From assembly GCA_026873275.1 (NCBI GenBank), contig JANTUC010000019.1, positions 1 to 64,000 on the forward strand: a stretch of 64,000 nucleotides of DNA. Reading direction: 5' to 3'. How positions within the stretch are numbered: the stretch's first letter is position 1; each line of letters begins with the position of its first letter. Origin of the DNA: Pseudopithomyces maydicus. Lineage: Eukaryota > Ascomycota > Dothideomycetes > Pleosporales > Didymosphaeriaceae. Below the pieces are notes generated by a model. The model was given only the letters and a program-made list of their open reading frames with translations. It was not told where the DNA came from and made no database searches. Both the position numbers and the translations under genes were made by a program. Below, one piece after another: positions 35,713 to 46,740 of the stretch.

Positions 35713-38400
35713 ATTTTAAAATATAATTACTTAAACTCTAGCAGGTTTACTAGATATTAATTATATTATTTATTTAAATAATATCCTAATCTTTTTAAAT
35801 AATAAAAAGAATTTTATAGAATATATTAAGGCAGTCTTATATAGACTGTAGGAGATAAAACTATATATTAATAAAAAGAAGTATAAATAGCACACTAAAT
35901 CTACTAAATATTTTGATTTTATTATAATGCTAAAAGGACTATAAATAGATTTAAAATATTTTAAAGTAGTAGAAACCTGGCTAAAACTAACTTATATATA
36001 GAATATTAGAGTGTTTATTAGGTTTATAAACTATTATTAATAATTTATTAAGTATTTTTCTAAAATTGCTCTACTATTAATTATTTTATTTTTAAAAGTA
36101 TTCAATAGTGCCTGTTAGGGGTTGACTATAAAAAGAGAGGAAAGTATATAACTAGATATTAAAAAAAAGCTATAAAGGCTTTCTAGAAACTTAAAAATAT
36201 TTTTTAAAAATTTTAATTTTTACTTATTTTAAGCTAAATAGATATATTAGGTTTAAAATTAATATATTAAGCAGGGCGATTAGTGCTATTTATAGTTAAT
36301 TAATATTAAAAAAAGGCTTAAAGGGTAAATAAAGACTAATTAATTTTTTTAAGGAAATTAAATACTACTTAATATAATTATAATATATATAACTAAGAAC
36401 TCCTAGCTATAATTAAAAATATAAAATACTAGAGATATTATCTTTAAGGTCTTTATTTTAAACTCTTAATTAACTACTCTAACCTTTAATAGTTTATAAA
36501 GATAAAAACGTTAAACTTATATTATATTAGATTATATCTGGTATTATTAAAGTATAACTTTATTATAAAGTACTAGATAGGGGATATAAACCTAGTAGAT
36601 AGATTATTAAAATACTTAAATTATATAAAAGAAATTAGAACTCCTAAATAAAAGAGTTATAAGGCTTTTATAAAGCCTTTAGTAAAGCTTTTATTTAAAA
36701 AGAATAAGGGCCTAATAGTCTTAATAGTTACTACTTATTTAGAACAGAAAAGGATAAATTAGTGTCTTTAAAAGATTATAAAATTTTTTAAAAAAAGGAT
36801 TTTAGATTCTTAAATTAAAATAGAATTTTTAAGGATTAAGAAGGCCTAGATATCTAAAAAATAAATATATTAAATAAAAAGTTTAATAATCTAGTATAAA
36901 ATAAACTAAATAATTAAAATTTAATTATTATAGAGCTGAAAGGCAGATTGCGGGAATAGAATAAATTAAATAATATCTTTATAAAATTAAAATAGCTAAA
37001 ATAGCTAAGCTTAGTAAAAAAAGGATTATTATAATTAAAGAATATTATAATGGGCCTTTTACTAATTATTTTAGTATAACTAAAATATTAGAGTAAGTAA
37101 AGAGACGCTATTACTAGATAGGTATATTAGAGAATATATTTATTTATATTTATAATTATTTATACTATTAGAGGGCGAACTTAAAGAAATATAAATTATA
37201 TAAATTACTGTGTTCTTTATTAGTTCTAGACTGACCCTAGTAGTATATTATAATAGACTTTATTATAGATTTACCCCTAAGTATATTTACTAGAATTATT
37301 TTTAATATAATTTTTATAATTATAAATTATTTTTCTAAAATAGCATATTATATACTAGCTAGAATAGACTAGGACAGTAATAATTTAGCTAAAATTTAAA
37401 TTAAAAAAATAATCTAGTTGCACAGTAATCTAGAAATAATTTTATTAAATAGAGGACCTATAATATAGACAAGGTACTAAGAGACCTTTTATTACTATTT
37501 AAATTTAAGAAGAGTTCTTATATTAGCTTTTTACTTATAGACTAATAGGCAGATAGAATAATAGAATTAAATTTTAAAATAATACTTATAGATCTTTTAT
37601 AGCCTAAAATAAAATAATTAAATTATTTAAATATTATTAGCTAAATATATATATAATAATAATAAATACGCCTCTATAGGGTATATATTATATTGAATTT
37701 ATTATAGATATAACCCCTAGGAGCTGAACTAGCTAAAATAGAATTTAAAAAATAGAAAAAGTCCTAAAAAATTCTAAATTATAAAAAAAACTTTTTAAAA
37801 TTCGTCTAGAGGCGGTAAAGAAGTTAAAATTTATATAAAAATACTAAAAAGAGATTATAGATAAGAAAAGGCTGCCTCTAATTTTAAAAATAAATAATAA
37901 AGTATTTATTAGTAATAAATATATAAAAAGTATTAAATTAAGTAAAAAGTTGAATTAGAAATTCTTTAGACCTAAAAAAATAGTATAATATATTAAAAAT
38001 TTATTAACAGCCTATAAAGTTAAGTTATTTAAATTAAGTAGTATTTATCCTATATTCTATCTCTTATTACTAGAACTATGCATAGTTTAAAATATTTTAT
38101 ACTTATAAAAGCTAATTACCGACACTTTATACTAATTAGGTAATAATATGTTTAAAATTAAGTATATAATAAATAGATGTAAGAATAAGGACGGTTAATA
38201 AAAGTACTTAATTAAGTAGAAAGGTTATAATAAAAATAAGAATTTTTAAAAAATAAAAAATATTATTAGCGCTAATACGCTGTAAGAATTTTAAAAAAAT
38301 TTAAAATTAAGTTTAGAAGGTCTATAGTTTTTATAATATATATAAAGAGAGGTCGTGGACGACCTTTTAAAAAAAGGGATAGGAATAGTAATTTAAATAT
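35713..38400 (+). pseudogene. Chromodomain Gypsy family D fragment, plus orientation
   Basis: It begins directly after the Tc1 target duplication, in the middle of the reverse transcriptase (GLLDINYIIYLNNILIFLNN at about 35745-35805, with YLDD as YLNN). The integrase is readable near 37250-37350 (DFIIDLPLSIFT .. INYFSKIAYYI). A chromodomain is readable at about 38195-38290 (KYLIK*KGYNKN, with a TAG in place of the Trp codon). A palindrome GGTCGTGGACGACC and a purine tract near 38346-38385 may mark the approach to a 3' LTR that I could not delimit. No 5' part is present. Confidence 0.72.
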
Positions 38401-40832
38401 AAATTATATTAATTTAGTATAAAATAGTAGTAAAGTAAATAAATAAGAGGGTATAAAAAATTTATAAACCCTTTTATTTTTAAAAACCCCTATATATCTC
38501 CTATAAAGGAGTTTAGTAGTAGGGTAGTTTAAAAGGTAGAGTGTTTTAATAAGTATAAATTTATAAAAGTTAATCATTTTTAAAGGGATAAGTTATACTT
38601 TTTATATACTAAGGATTATAAGAGAATTATATTATATATATAAAAGTTAGTAAAAGAAGAAATTAATTTATATTAATAAAAAAAACTATTATTCAGAGTA
38701 AATAAGAAGAATCCTCTTTTAAATACTATTTATAGAGGCTATAATAGTTATATTAATTTATTAAGCCTTATAATCGCTATTTTAGATACTTATAAGAATT
38801 AGAAAGATATTAAATATACTAAAGAATATTAAGGGATACTACTAAATACTAAAAGAAAATTAATTTAAGGCTAAATATAATTATTAGGAAATAATTCCTT
38901 CTACTACCTTTTACTATTTAGAGTAAAATAAATTCCCTTTTTAGTATACTTATAAGTACTATAACGAGTATTAAACTGCGCAATTTTATTATTCTTAAAA
39001 CTTTATTAGGAATTATTAATAGAAGTAGACGCTTAAGGAGTTTTAATAATTAAAAAGTTTTTTTCCTTTTAGCTAAGTAGTTAAAACTTTTAAATTAAAT
39101 TTTTTAGTTTTAATAATTATAATAGCTACTTAAATAATAATAAAATTTATAGTAGCCTTTTTAGCCTTTAAGTACTCTTATTTAAGCTTATAACTAGTTA
39201 AAATAATTGCTCTAAACTAATTAGCTAATTATTAATATAGTTAGTATTAAATTATACTGAATAAGATTAAATAAAAAAATTTACTAAAGCTAAGCCCTTA
39301 AAGGGATTAATAATATTATTATTATTCTTTTTATATTTAGCAGCCTTACACTTATAAATAAAAATTTTATTTAAGTAATTATATTTTTAAAGAAGGATTC
39401 TAGACTTAAAAATATATTTATTAAAATTAAAAGCACTATTATAGGTGTAATAAAGATTAAAATACTTTTAATTAGTTTTAGGAAGCCGTTTAGTGCTAAA
39501 ATATATTAAAAGAGATTAATTTAAATACTTATAAAAAAAGTTTTACTATAATTTAGCTAATAAGGTATATAATTATATTTATATTTTTATAATACTCTTG
39601 CTTCTAGTTCTTCTTTATAAAATTTTTATCTAGGTTTTTAGGGTAAATTAAAGTAACTTTGCAGTAGATCTAGTTATTATCTAAAAATAATTTAAACTTA
39701 ATATATTATAGATTTATAACTTACTTCTTATATATAGCTATATTTTTATTAAATATTAATAGGTAGGTTTTATAATTATAATAGATTTTTTTAAGCGCTT
39801 TCTCTATATTAATTATTAAAATAAAGTTAATATAGTTCTTTAGTATTATAAGTTAGGTTTATAGCTTATACGGGATCTATAAGACGCTATTAATATTATA
39901 TTAAATTTAAAAGTGCTAGATAGCACTAAATACTATTATTATAAATAAAAAAGGGAACTTATTATAAAGTAAAACTTATTAGCTTTTAAATAATATAAAC
40001 AATATCTAAATTTCCAGCCCTTATACTTAGACATATCCTATTTATTATTATTAATATTAAATATATATATATATCTCCCTTATTCTCTAATTTTAATTAA
40101 TAGTAGCATAAAAGGCAGGTTATATAAAGAAAAATAATTTAAGCCTTATATTTCTTAATTAATCAAATATAATAAATATTTAAGGTAGTAAATTTAAAAG
40201 GTATAATATTAATTACTGCTAGTTAGTGCTAAAAAATACGAAATAAATTTAAATATTATTAAAAAAAATAAAAATCTAAAGAATAAATAAAAAGTCTAGA
40301 AGATATAGCTAATATCTAAAAGAGAATCTATTAATTAAAAAAATTTTATTAAATATCTATTTAGTATAGTTAGCGCTAAATTTTAAATAAAAATATTAAA
40401 AAATATTAGATTTCCTCCTCTTCCTACTAAAAAGAATAAGAATAATAGGTACTTACCTTTAATTTAAAAAGATTTTTAAAGTAAGAAGAAAGAAATTTAA
40501 AAAAAGAATAATATAAATAGCTATTAGTAACTAGTTAACGCTAAAATTAACTAGCACTATTTTAAACTAATCTAATAATTACTTAAAAAGTAAAATAATA
40601 AAAGAATAAAATAATTTGCGCAAAATTCTAGGAGAATTTAAAAATTATTAAAAGTATAGTTTTAGAAGTATTTAGACTAGATAAGTCTATTTAGTATATA
40701 TTATAAAAGGTAAAGGTATATTCTAGTATATAAGATACCTATATAATATAAAAAAGAAATTATAATTTATTAAATTACCTCCTTAGACTTTTTTAACTAA
40801 TTTAGGACGAGATTAGGCCTTAAAGGGGGTAA
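38401..40832 (+). other. RIP-degraded sequence, probably 3' internal part of a family X element
   Basis: AT-rich with stops in all frames. A plus-strand frame around 38690-38830 has a protein-like run but no recognisable domain. It ends with a polypurine tract (AAAGGGGG, 40822-40829) immediately before a family X LTR, so the 3' end at least belongs to an LTR retroelement in plus orientation. Confidence 0.5.
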
Positions 40833-41049
40833 TATTAAAATATTAATAATAAGATACCTCTCCGGTACAACTTAGTATATAATAGTATAGTTAGGCCCTA
40901 TTATAAGATAATAAATAATTATTAATTATTACTAGCTATAAAGGCTAAAGAGCTAATAAACCTAATTTAGTAGTAGTTTATCTCTTCTATAATTATATAG
41001 TTATTCTTTACTAGTACTTATTTACATTGCTCGTAACCGAAACCTGATA
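40833..41049 (+). repeat. Family X LTR (3' LTR)
   Basis: 217 bp, beginning TATTAAAATATTAATAATAA (RIP form of TGTTAGAACACTAATAGTAA) after a polypurine tract, and ending near AACCTGATAT. It is better preserved in its 3' half (TTGCTCGTAACCGAAACC). Family A Gypsy sequence starts straight after it. Confidence 0.75.
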
Positions 41050-42407
41050 TAAATATTATATTCTCTAACTTAAAGGAAAATTATAAGAATATTTATTAAG
41101 ATTTTTATTAACTTTTAAGTAAAAGCGTGTCTAGGAGCTGGTATAGTATAAAATAAGTAAAATTCTTAAGTAAATAATATAATATATAAAGAATCTCAAG
41201 TTAATAGTAAAAGCTAATTCTAATATTATCTATTTATATTAGATTTTAGCCGCTACAGCTTTTAATAATTTTATTTTTAATATTTTATAGCTATAATTTT
41301 ACTACTTTATTAAGTTAAATATTCTCTAAAAGTAGGCCTGCGTAAAATAACTTATTAATATAAATATTAGTACTAGCTTTATTAGTAAGCAATATATTTA
41401 ATAATATTAATTATACTATTATAAAATATAGAGTTTTATAAACCTAGCTCTAATTAATAGGAAAATTATTAAAAAATTATAAAAAGCTGTCGACCTTATA
41501 GTATAATATAATATATACTTACACTAAGTAGTTTGCTTTATTATAAACTTAAGTATATTCAATACAGTTTTAGGAATAGATTAGCTATAACAATATAATT
41601 TAGTATTAGGGCTGTAAAACTAAATTATAATTTTTAACTCTATATATTGCTTAATAAACTACTTATAATATAAATAACCTAAAATAATGCGTTATAAGGG
41701 AAATTTTAATAATAAGAAATAGTTTCTATCTATAAAAACTAGTAAAATAAAGCTAATTTTTAATATAGCCGCCTACTCTATAGCTATATAATACTTAGAA
41801 GATTATATTTAAATATAAGTATAGAATTAAAAGCGTTTAATTTAATCTAACTAAGATATAGGCGCTATAAAAAAACCTAATAAATAAGTTTTTATTTTAT
41901 ATATAAACCTAGCTGCTATTAGTTAAACTAATTATAATAAATATATGAAATAAAATAATAAGACCTCTTTAGAATATAAATAAAGTTATATTTAAACTTT
42001 TAAAAGTATATTATAAAATAGTATATATATTTCATTCTACTAAGGCTAATAAGCTCCTCCCTAGTAATTAAATATAAATTATTTAATTAATTTAATTAAC
42101 TAGTAACCTCCTAGGCCGCATATTTATAGGCTTTTATAATTTAAAGTTTTAGTAGTTAAAGAATATATTAATAAAATACTTATTAAAAAATTTATTTAAT
42201 TTAGCCGATTACCTTTTACAGCACCTGTATTAGTAGTCTAAAAACTAAGAAAAGATTTTTAAATATATATTAATTATTATATATTAAATACTATTATTAA
42301 AAAGAACTAGATAGTGCTATTATTAATTGAAAAGACTTTAGCTAGAATAAATAAAATATATAATATAATTGTTTTAAATATTATTTCGGTATTTAATATA
42401 GTGCGTA

Positions 42408-42529
42408 TAAGAAATAAAAATAAAAGAAAGATAGTTTTTCTCTGCTAATATAAGCTCTATAAATATATAAGAAATAAAAATAAAAAAAGATAGTTTTTCT
42501 CTGCTAATATAAGCTCTATAAATATATGA
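42408..42529 (+). repeat. 60-bp tandem duplication in family A pol
   Basis: GAAATAAAAATAAAAG through CTCTATAAATATAT occurs twice in a row (first copies of the start word at 42411 and 42471). The second copy lacks one base. The outer family A copy has no duplication here. Confidence 0.85.
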
Positions 42530-43549
42530 TAATACCCTTTAGCTTCTATAATATATCTAAAATATTTTAGAATTTAATTAATAATCTCTTGCGCAATTAC
42601 TTAGACAACTTTTATACTATATATTTAAATAATATATTAATATATAGTAAGGATAAAAAGTAATATAAAGAATATATTTTATAGATCCTCTATTAGCTGG
42701 ATTAAGCTTATATATTTATAAATATTGATAAATATTACTTCTATATAAAATAGGTAAAATACTTAAGCCTTATTATTACTACCTTAAAAATTAAAATAGA
42801 CTTTAAAAAGATATTCGCAGTACTAGCCTAATAATTACTTAAGTATTTAAAAAATATATAAGCCTATTTAGGCTTTACTAACTTTTATTATTAATTTATT
42901 TAAAATTTTAATTATATTTATAAACCTCTTATAGCTTTTACTTAAAAGGAGGTACTATAAGAATTCTTTTTAATTACTATATAGTTATCTACGGGATATA
43001 CCTTTAAAGAGTTTAAAAAAATATTTATTAGTACTTTAATCCTCTAACACTTTAATCCTAATAAGAAAATATAATTAAAAATTAATATTTTTAACTTTAT
43101 AACAGCGGCTATTTTATTCTAAAAGAATAAAGATAGTATACTATATTTAGTTATATTTTTATTTTATAAAATAATACCGGCGGAATACAACTATAAAATT
43201 TATAATAAGAAGTTATTTATAATTATTTAAGCCTTTAAAAAGTAGTATATTAACTTAATTAATACTCTATTCCTAATTAAAAATCTATTAAACTATTAAG
43301 CCTTTTAGCACTTTATAACTAATAAAAGACTAAATTAATAATAAGCTTAATAGGCTAAGTTTTTAACAAAGTTTAATTTTAAGATTTATTATTAATTTAG
43401 GTAGTAAAATACTAGGCCTAATAATCTTTTATAAAATAATAAAGATGCTTGCTGTAAGCACTAAGTATAAATAATTTTTTATTTAAAGTTATTTAAAAAA
43501 GAGGGAAGTTACTATATAATTATATTAATACTTACTTTTATTTAGTAAG

Positions 43550-43640
43550 TTTTTTTTGATGAGAAAGTTGCTATTTGCAACTACCTAGCGGTAAGGAAAT
43601 GTGCTCTATGTACTAGGCGACTAATAACCGGCTCTTTTAA
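43550..43640 (-). mobile_element. SINE-like miniature retroposon, copy 3, with 10-bp target duplication
   Basis: A 91-bp insertion in family A pol: poly(T) of 8, then GATGAGAAAGTTGCTATTTG through AACCGGCTCTTTTAA. It is flanked by the perfect direct repeat ATTTAGTAAG (43540-43549 and 43641-43650). It is the best-preserved copy and is clearly less AT-rich than the surrounding element, which shows it was inserted after, or escaped, RIP. Confidence 0.82.
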
Positions 43641-45857
43641 ATTTAGTAAGTTAAATATATACTTACTATTTTAACAGAAGCGTTATATACTTATATAATA
43701 CTAGTGTTACAGATAGTTACCCTATAAGACGCTATTATTATAAATATTATAGAACTAGATAGAGACTTAATCCGTAATATAAAAATAGCTAGATTTAAGA
43801 ATATAATATATTAAGTTATTTAGAAGGTATTTTAATAAAATACTTAATAGTTATTTACTAACCTAATTAAATAAAGCTTTTAATTAGAAGTTACTAATTA
43901 TATATTCTAAAAGCAGTTATTAATTATCTATAATTAAATATATTTATTAAATTAGAAAGAGCTAAGGACTGGAATCCTTTATAAATATTATAATATATAG
44001 ATTATAGGGTACTCTAAATAAAAAAGTATATATACTTAGATTATCTAATATTATTATTAGCTTTAGTTAACAGCTAATATTATTTAATATATAAAAGTTT
44101 ATTTAATATATTAAAGAAGTAAAGCTAATTATAAATAAAAATATAGTCTATTCTAATTCTTTTTAATTTTGAATTAATATTAGCAGTACATTTTTATAAA
44201 TTTTATTATAAATTTATTTCTTAGCACGGTATAGAATAAATCTTATTATAATATTTTTATAATAGTAGATAGGCTTAGTAAAAAAAGAAATTTATTATTA
44301 TAAATAAAATAAATATTTTAATAGTAGTAAAAGCCTTCCTTTAATAAATATAAAGGGAAGAAGGGTATCCTAAAAAAATTCTAAATAATTAGAGTAGGCA
44401 GTTTATATTATATTTTTAAAAAGGATTTTATATTAAGCTAAATTATAAATCTAAGCTCTTTACTGCGTATTACTTTAAAATTAATAAATAAATTAAAAAT
44501 ATTAATACCTAGCTTAAATAATATCTTGACTTATATATAAACTACTAGTAGAATAACTAAATAGTACACTTACCTATTATTAAATTTATTATAAATTTAA
44601 TTTTAAGCAACTTAACTAGAGTATCCCTATTTATATTTATTAAAGAATATTAATTATAGGATAGAGCTAGTAGATAGGTTATAAAATAAATAACTAATTT
44701 AGTAAAATAGTATTTATCTATCTTTACTAGATTTAACTAAGAATAAGCCTAGTATTTAGTATATATAATTATTTAGTTATAGGGCTTTTTATATAATAAC
44801 CTAAGCTAGGCCTATATAAAATAAATTAAGTATATTAATAAGTATTGCGCACCATCTCTTTATATTTAAATAAATAATTAAATTATACTTGATATATATA
44901 ACCTAATTATTAAATAATTAAGTTACTTTTTAGACTGGAAAGATTATAGCCCTTTTTAAATTATTTAGGTAATAAGTAATATAGCATTTAAAGTAAATTT
45001 ATTTTTAAAAATAAATTAACTTTATAATATTTTTATATCTAGTCACTATATAAATATAATAATAAACCCCTACTAGGCTAAATCTAAAAACCTAATAAAA
45101 TAAAGCTAAAAGAAGATAATAAATAATATAATATAAAAAGTATTCTTACTTATTGCTACTTATATAAAGCGGATCTATATAGAAATAGTAAACTTTTAAA
45201 ATATAAGATTAAGTAGCTTAACTAAAAAGGGCTACTAATATAAAAATTCTACTATAATTTTATTTATAGTATTATACTACAGCTTATTATAAAGTTTTAT
45301 TATATAAACTTTTAAAAACCTTTTATACTAGCTAACTTTAATAATTTAGCTATATAATAAAATATTATTATAAAGGCGATAGGCGCGATATTATAATTAA
45401 TAGATATAAATATACTTAGATTACTAGAACTAGGGATAAATACGCGAGAGAAAGTAATAAATATATAAAAGTATATAATAAATATATTAAAGCTTATAAA
45501 AAATATATTAGAATTTATAAAGGATATATAGGAGCTTATAAAAAGTATATAAGAATAAAAGTATATAATAGGTAAGCTAGATAACTCTATATGAGTAAAA
45601 TAATAATAGATAGCTCTAAGGCCGTAGGTATAAAATTTAAATTAACTATAAAATAATAGTTTATAAAAAATAAAAATATTTATTATTTATAATAAGTATA
45701 TCTCTATAAAAAGAGGTTATAAATAAGAAATTATATAGTATAAAACCTAAATTATTATAAGAGGGTAGCCTGCATAGAAATAAAATATAAAATTTTATTA
45801 TATATTTTTATATTAGAAAGCTAAGCGTCTAAAACTATTTTAAAAAAGGGGGGATAG

Positions 45858-46081
45858 TATTATAGAATAAATATAAAATAACTAGAAGATTTTTAGTAAT
45901 TAGAGAATTTTTAATAATTAAATAATAATAATAATAATAATAATACTAGTATATTTTAGTAGCGCGTTTTAGTATTATTTTAAATTCTTAAAGATAGTTC
46001 TAGATAGCTCTCTATTATAACTATTTTATATTTAACTTAAGTAAACTTATCAACCTTTGTAATATCTCTAGGACCCTTACA
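45858..46081 (+). repeat. 3' LTR of third family A Gypsy copy
   Basis: 224 bp, the same length as both outer LTRs, ending AGGACCCTTACA. It is preceded by a polypurine tract (AAAAAAGGGGGG). It contains an (ATA)n microsatellite of about 27 bp near 45916-45943 that is absent from the other copies. Confidence 0.82.
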
Positions 46082-46399
46082 CTTATAAAAGCTTTTTATA
46101 GAAGTATTAAATAAATATTTTATTAAAATTTTAATGATTTTATAGGCAGCTTAAAGAGCTCAAAAGTAGTTTACTAATTACTTATTAAATTAGAGGATAT
46201 ATTATAAGAGATAAATATTTATTTAAAAAATTTATAGATAAAGCTTATAAATTTATAAAATAGTAGAACTATAACTTTAAAATATATTATATATTTAACA
46301 TTTAGAGCTGGTTTTCTTATAGATTAAATAATTAACTTTTTTATATATATTTAATCTCTAAAGTCTATATTATCCAGCTCGTCTGTCCTCCAACAGCCT
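46082..46399. other. AT-rich stretch without recognisable gene
   Basis: RIP-like composition with no domain or repeat that I could match elsewhere in the window. A short less-mutated word, CCAGCTCGTCTGTCCTCC, lies near 46376-46393. Confidence 0.5.
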
Positions 46400-46508
46400 T
46401 TATAATTAATAATAATTAATAATAACTTATTATCTTATAACAGGGCCTAATTATATTCTTATATACTAAGTCGTGCCGGAGAGGTACCTTATTATTAGTG
46501 TTTTAACA
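46400..46508 (-). repeat. Family X LTR fragment, inverted
   Basis: In the minus sense it starts TGTTAAAACACTAATAATAA at 46508 and runs through the conserved GGTACCTCTCCGGCACGAC and AGGCCCTGTTATAAG blocks, then stops after about 109 bp. The 3' half of the 217-bp LTR is missing. Confidence 0.7.
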
Positions 46509-46535
46509 CTGAGAAGGTATCCTCTTTATAAATAG

Positions 46536-46740
46536 GGTGGTTAATAGGTTGGGGTTAGGCTAAGGTTAGGTTAGGCAATATATATCCTAATCTTAATCTA
46601 ACTCTAACTTATATTTTAAGTACTAGGATAGGTTAGGGCTGGAGTAGGTTTATATAGATATTAGATTAGGGTTAAATTTTATATAATTTAACCTAACCCT
46701 AACCTAACTATAATTTAATTATAGTTTAGAGGATAGGGTT
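46536..46740 (+). repeat. Telomere-like repeat family, copy 2, with inverted pairs
   Basis: Opens GGGTGGTTAATAGGTTGGGG, sharing its head with 33378 and the inverted 60594. Then follow GGTTAGGCTAAGGTTAGGTT and an opposing CCTAATCTTAATCTAACTC run, and later TTAGGGTTAAATT facing AATTTAACCTAACCCT. Both pairs could fold as hairpins. No uninterrupted TTAGGG array is present, so this is not a telomere. Confidence 0.65.

Larger units (their letters stand above)
41050..46081 (+). mobile_element. Family A Gypsy, third copy, 5'-truncated
   Basis: Colinear with the outer copy from about position 3597 onward: the segments at 41065-41240 and 3600-3790 align, and both end in the same 224-bp LTR. It includes RT-region sequence (about 42560-42650), integrase-region sequence (about 44200-44350) and the 3' LTR at 45858-46081. 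It is interrupted by a SINE-like insertion (43550-43640) and carries a 60-bp tandem duplication (42408-42529). The 5' half is missing and replaced by the family X LTR. Inactive. Confidence 0.78.

Noticed and set aside
46536..46740. Chromosome end or true telomere
   Set aside because: The TTAGGG-like units are degenerate, face both directions and are followed by 17 kb of further sequence including genes.
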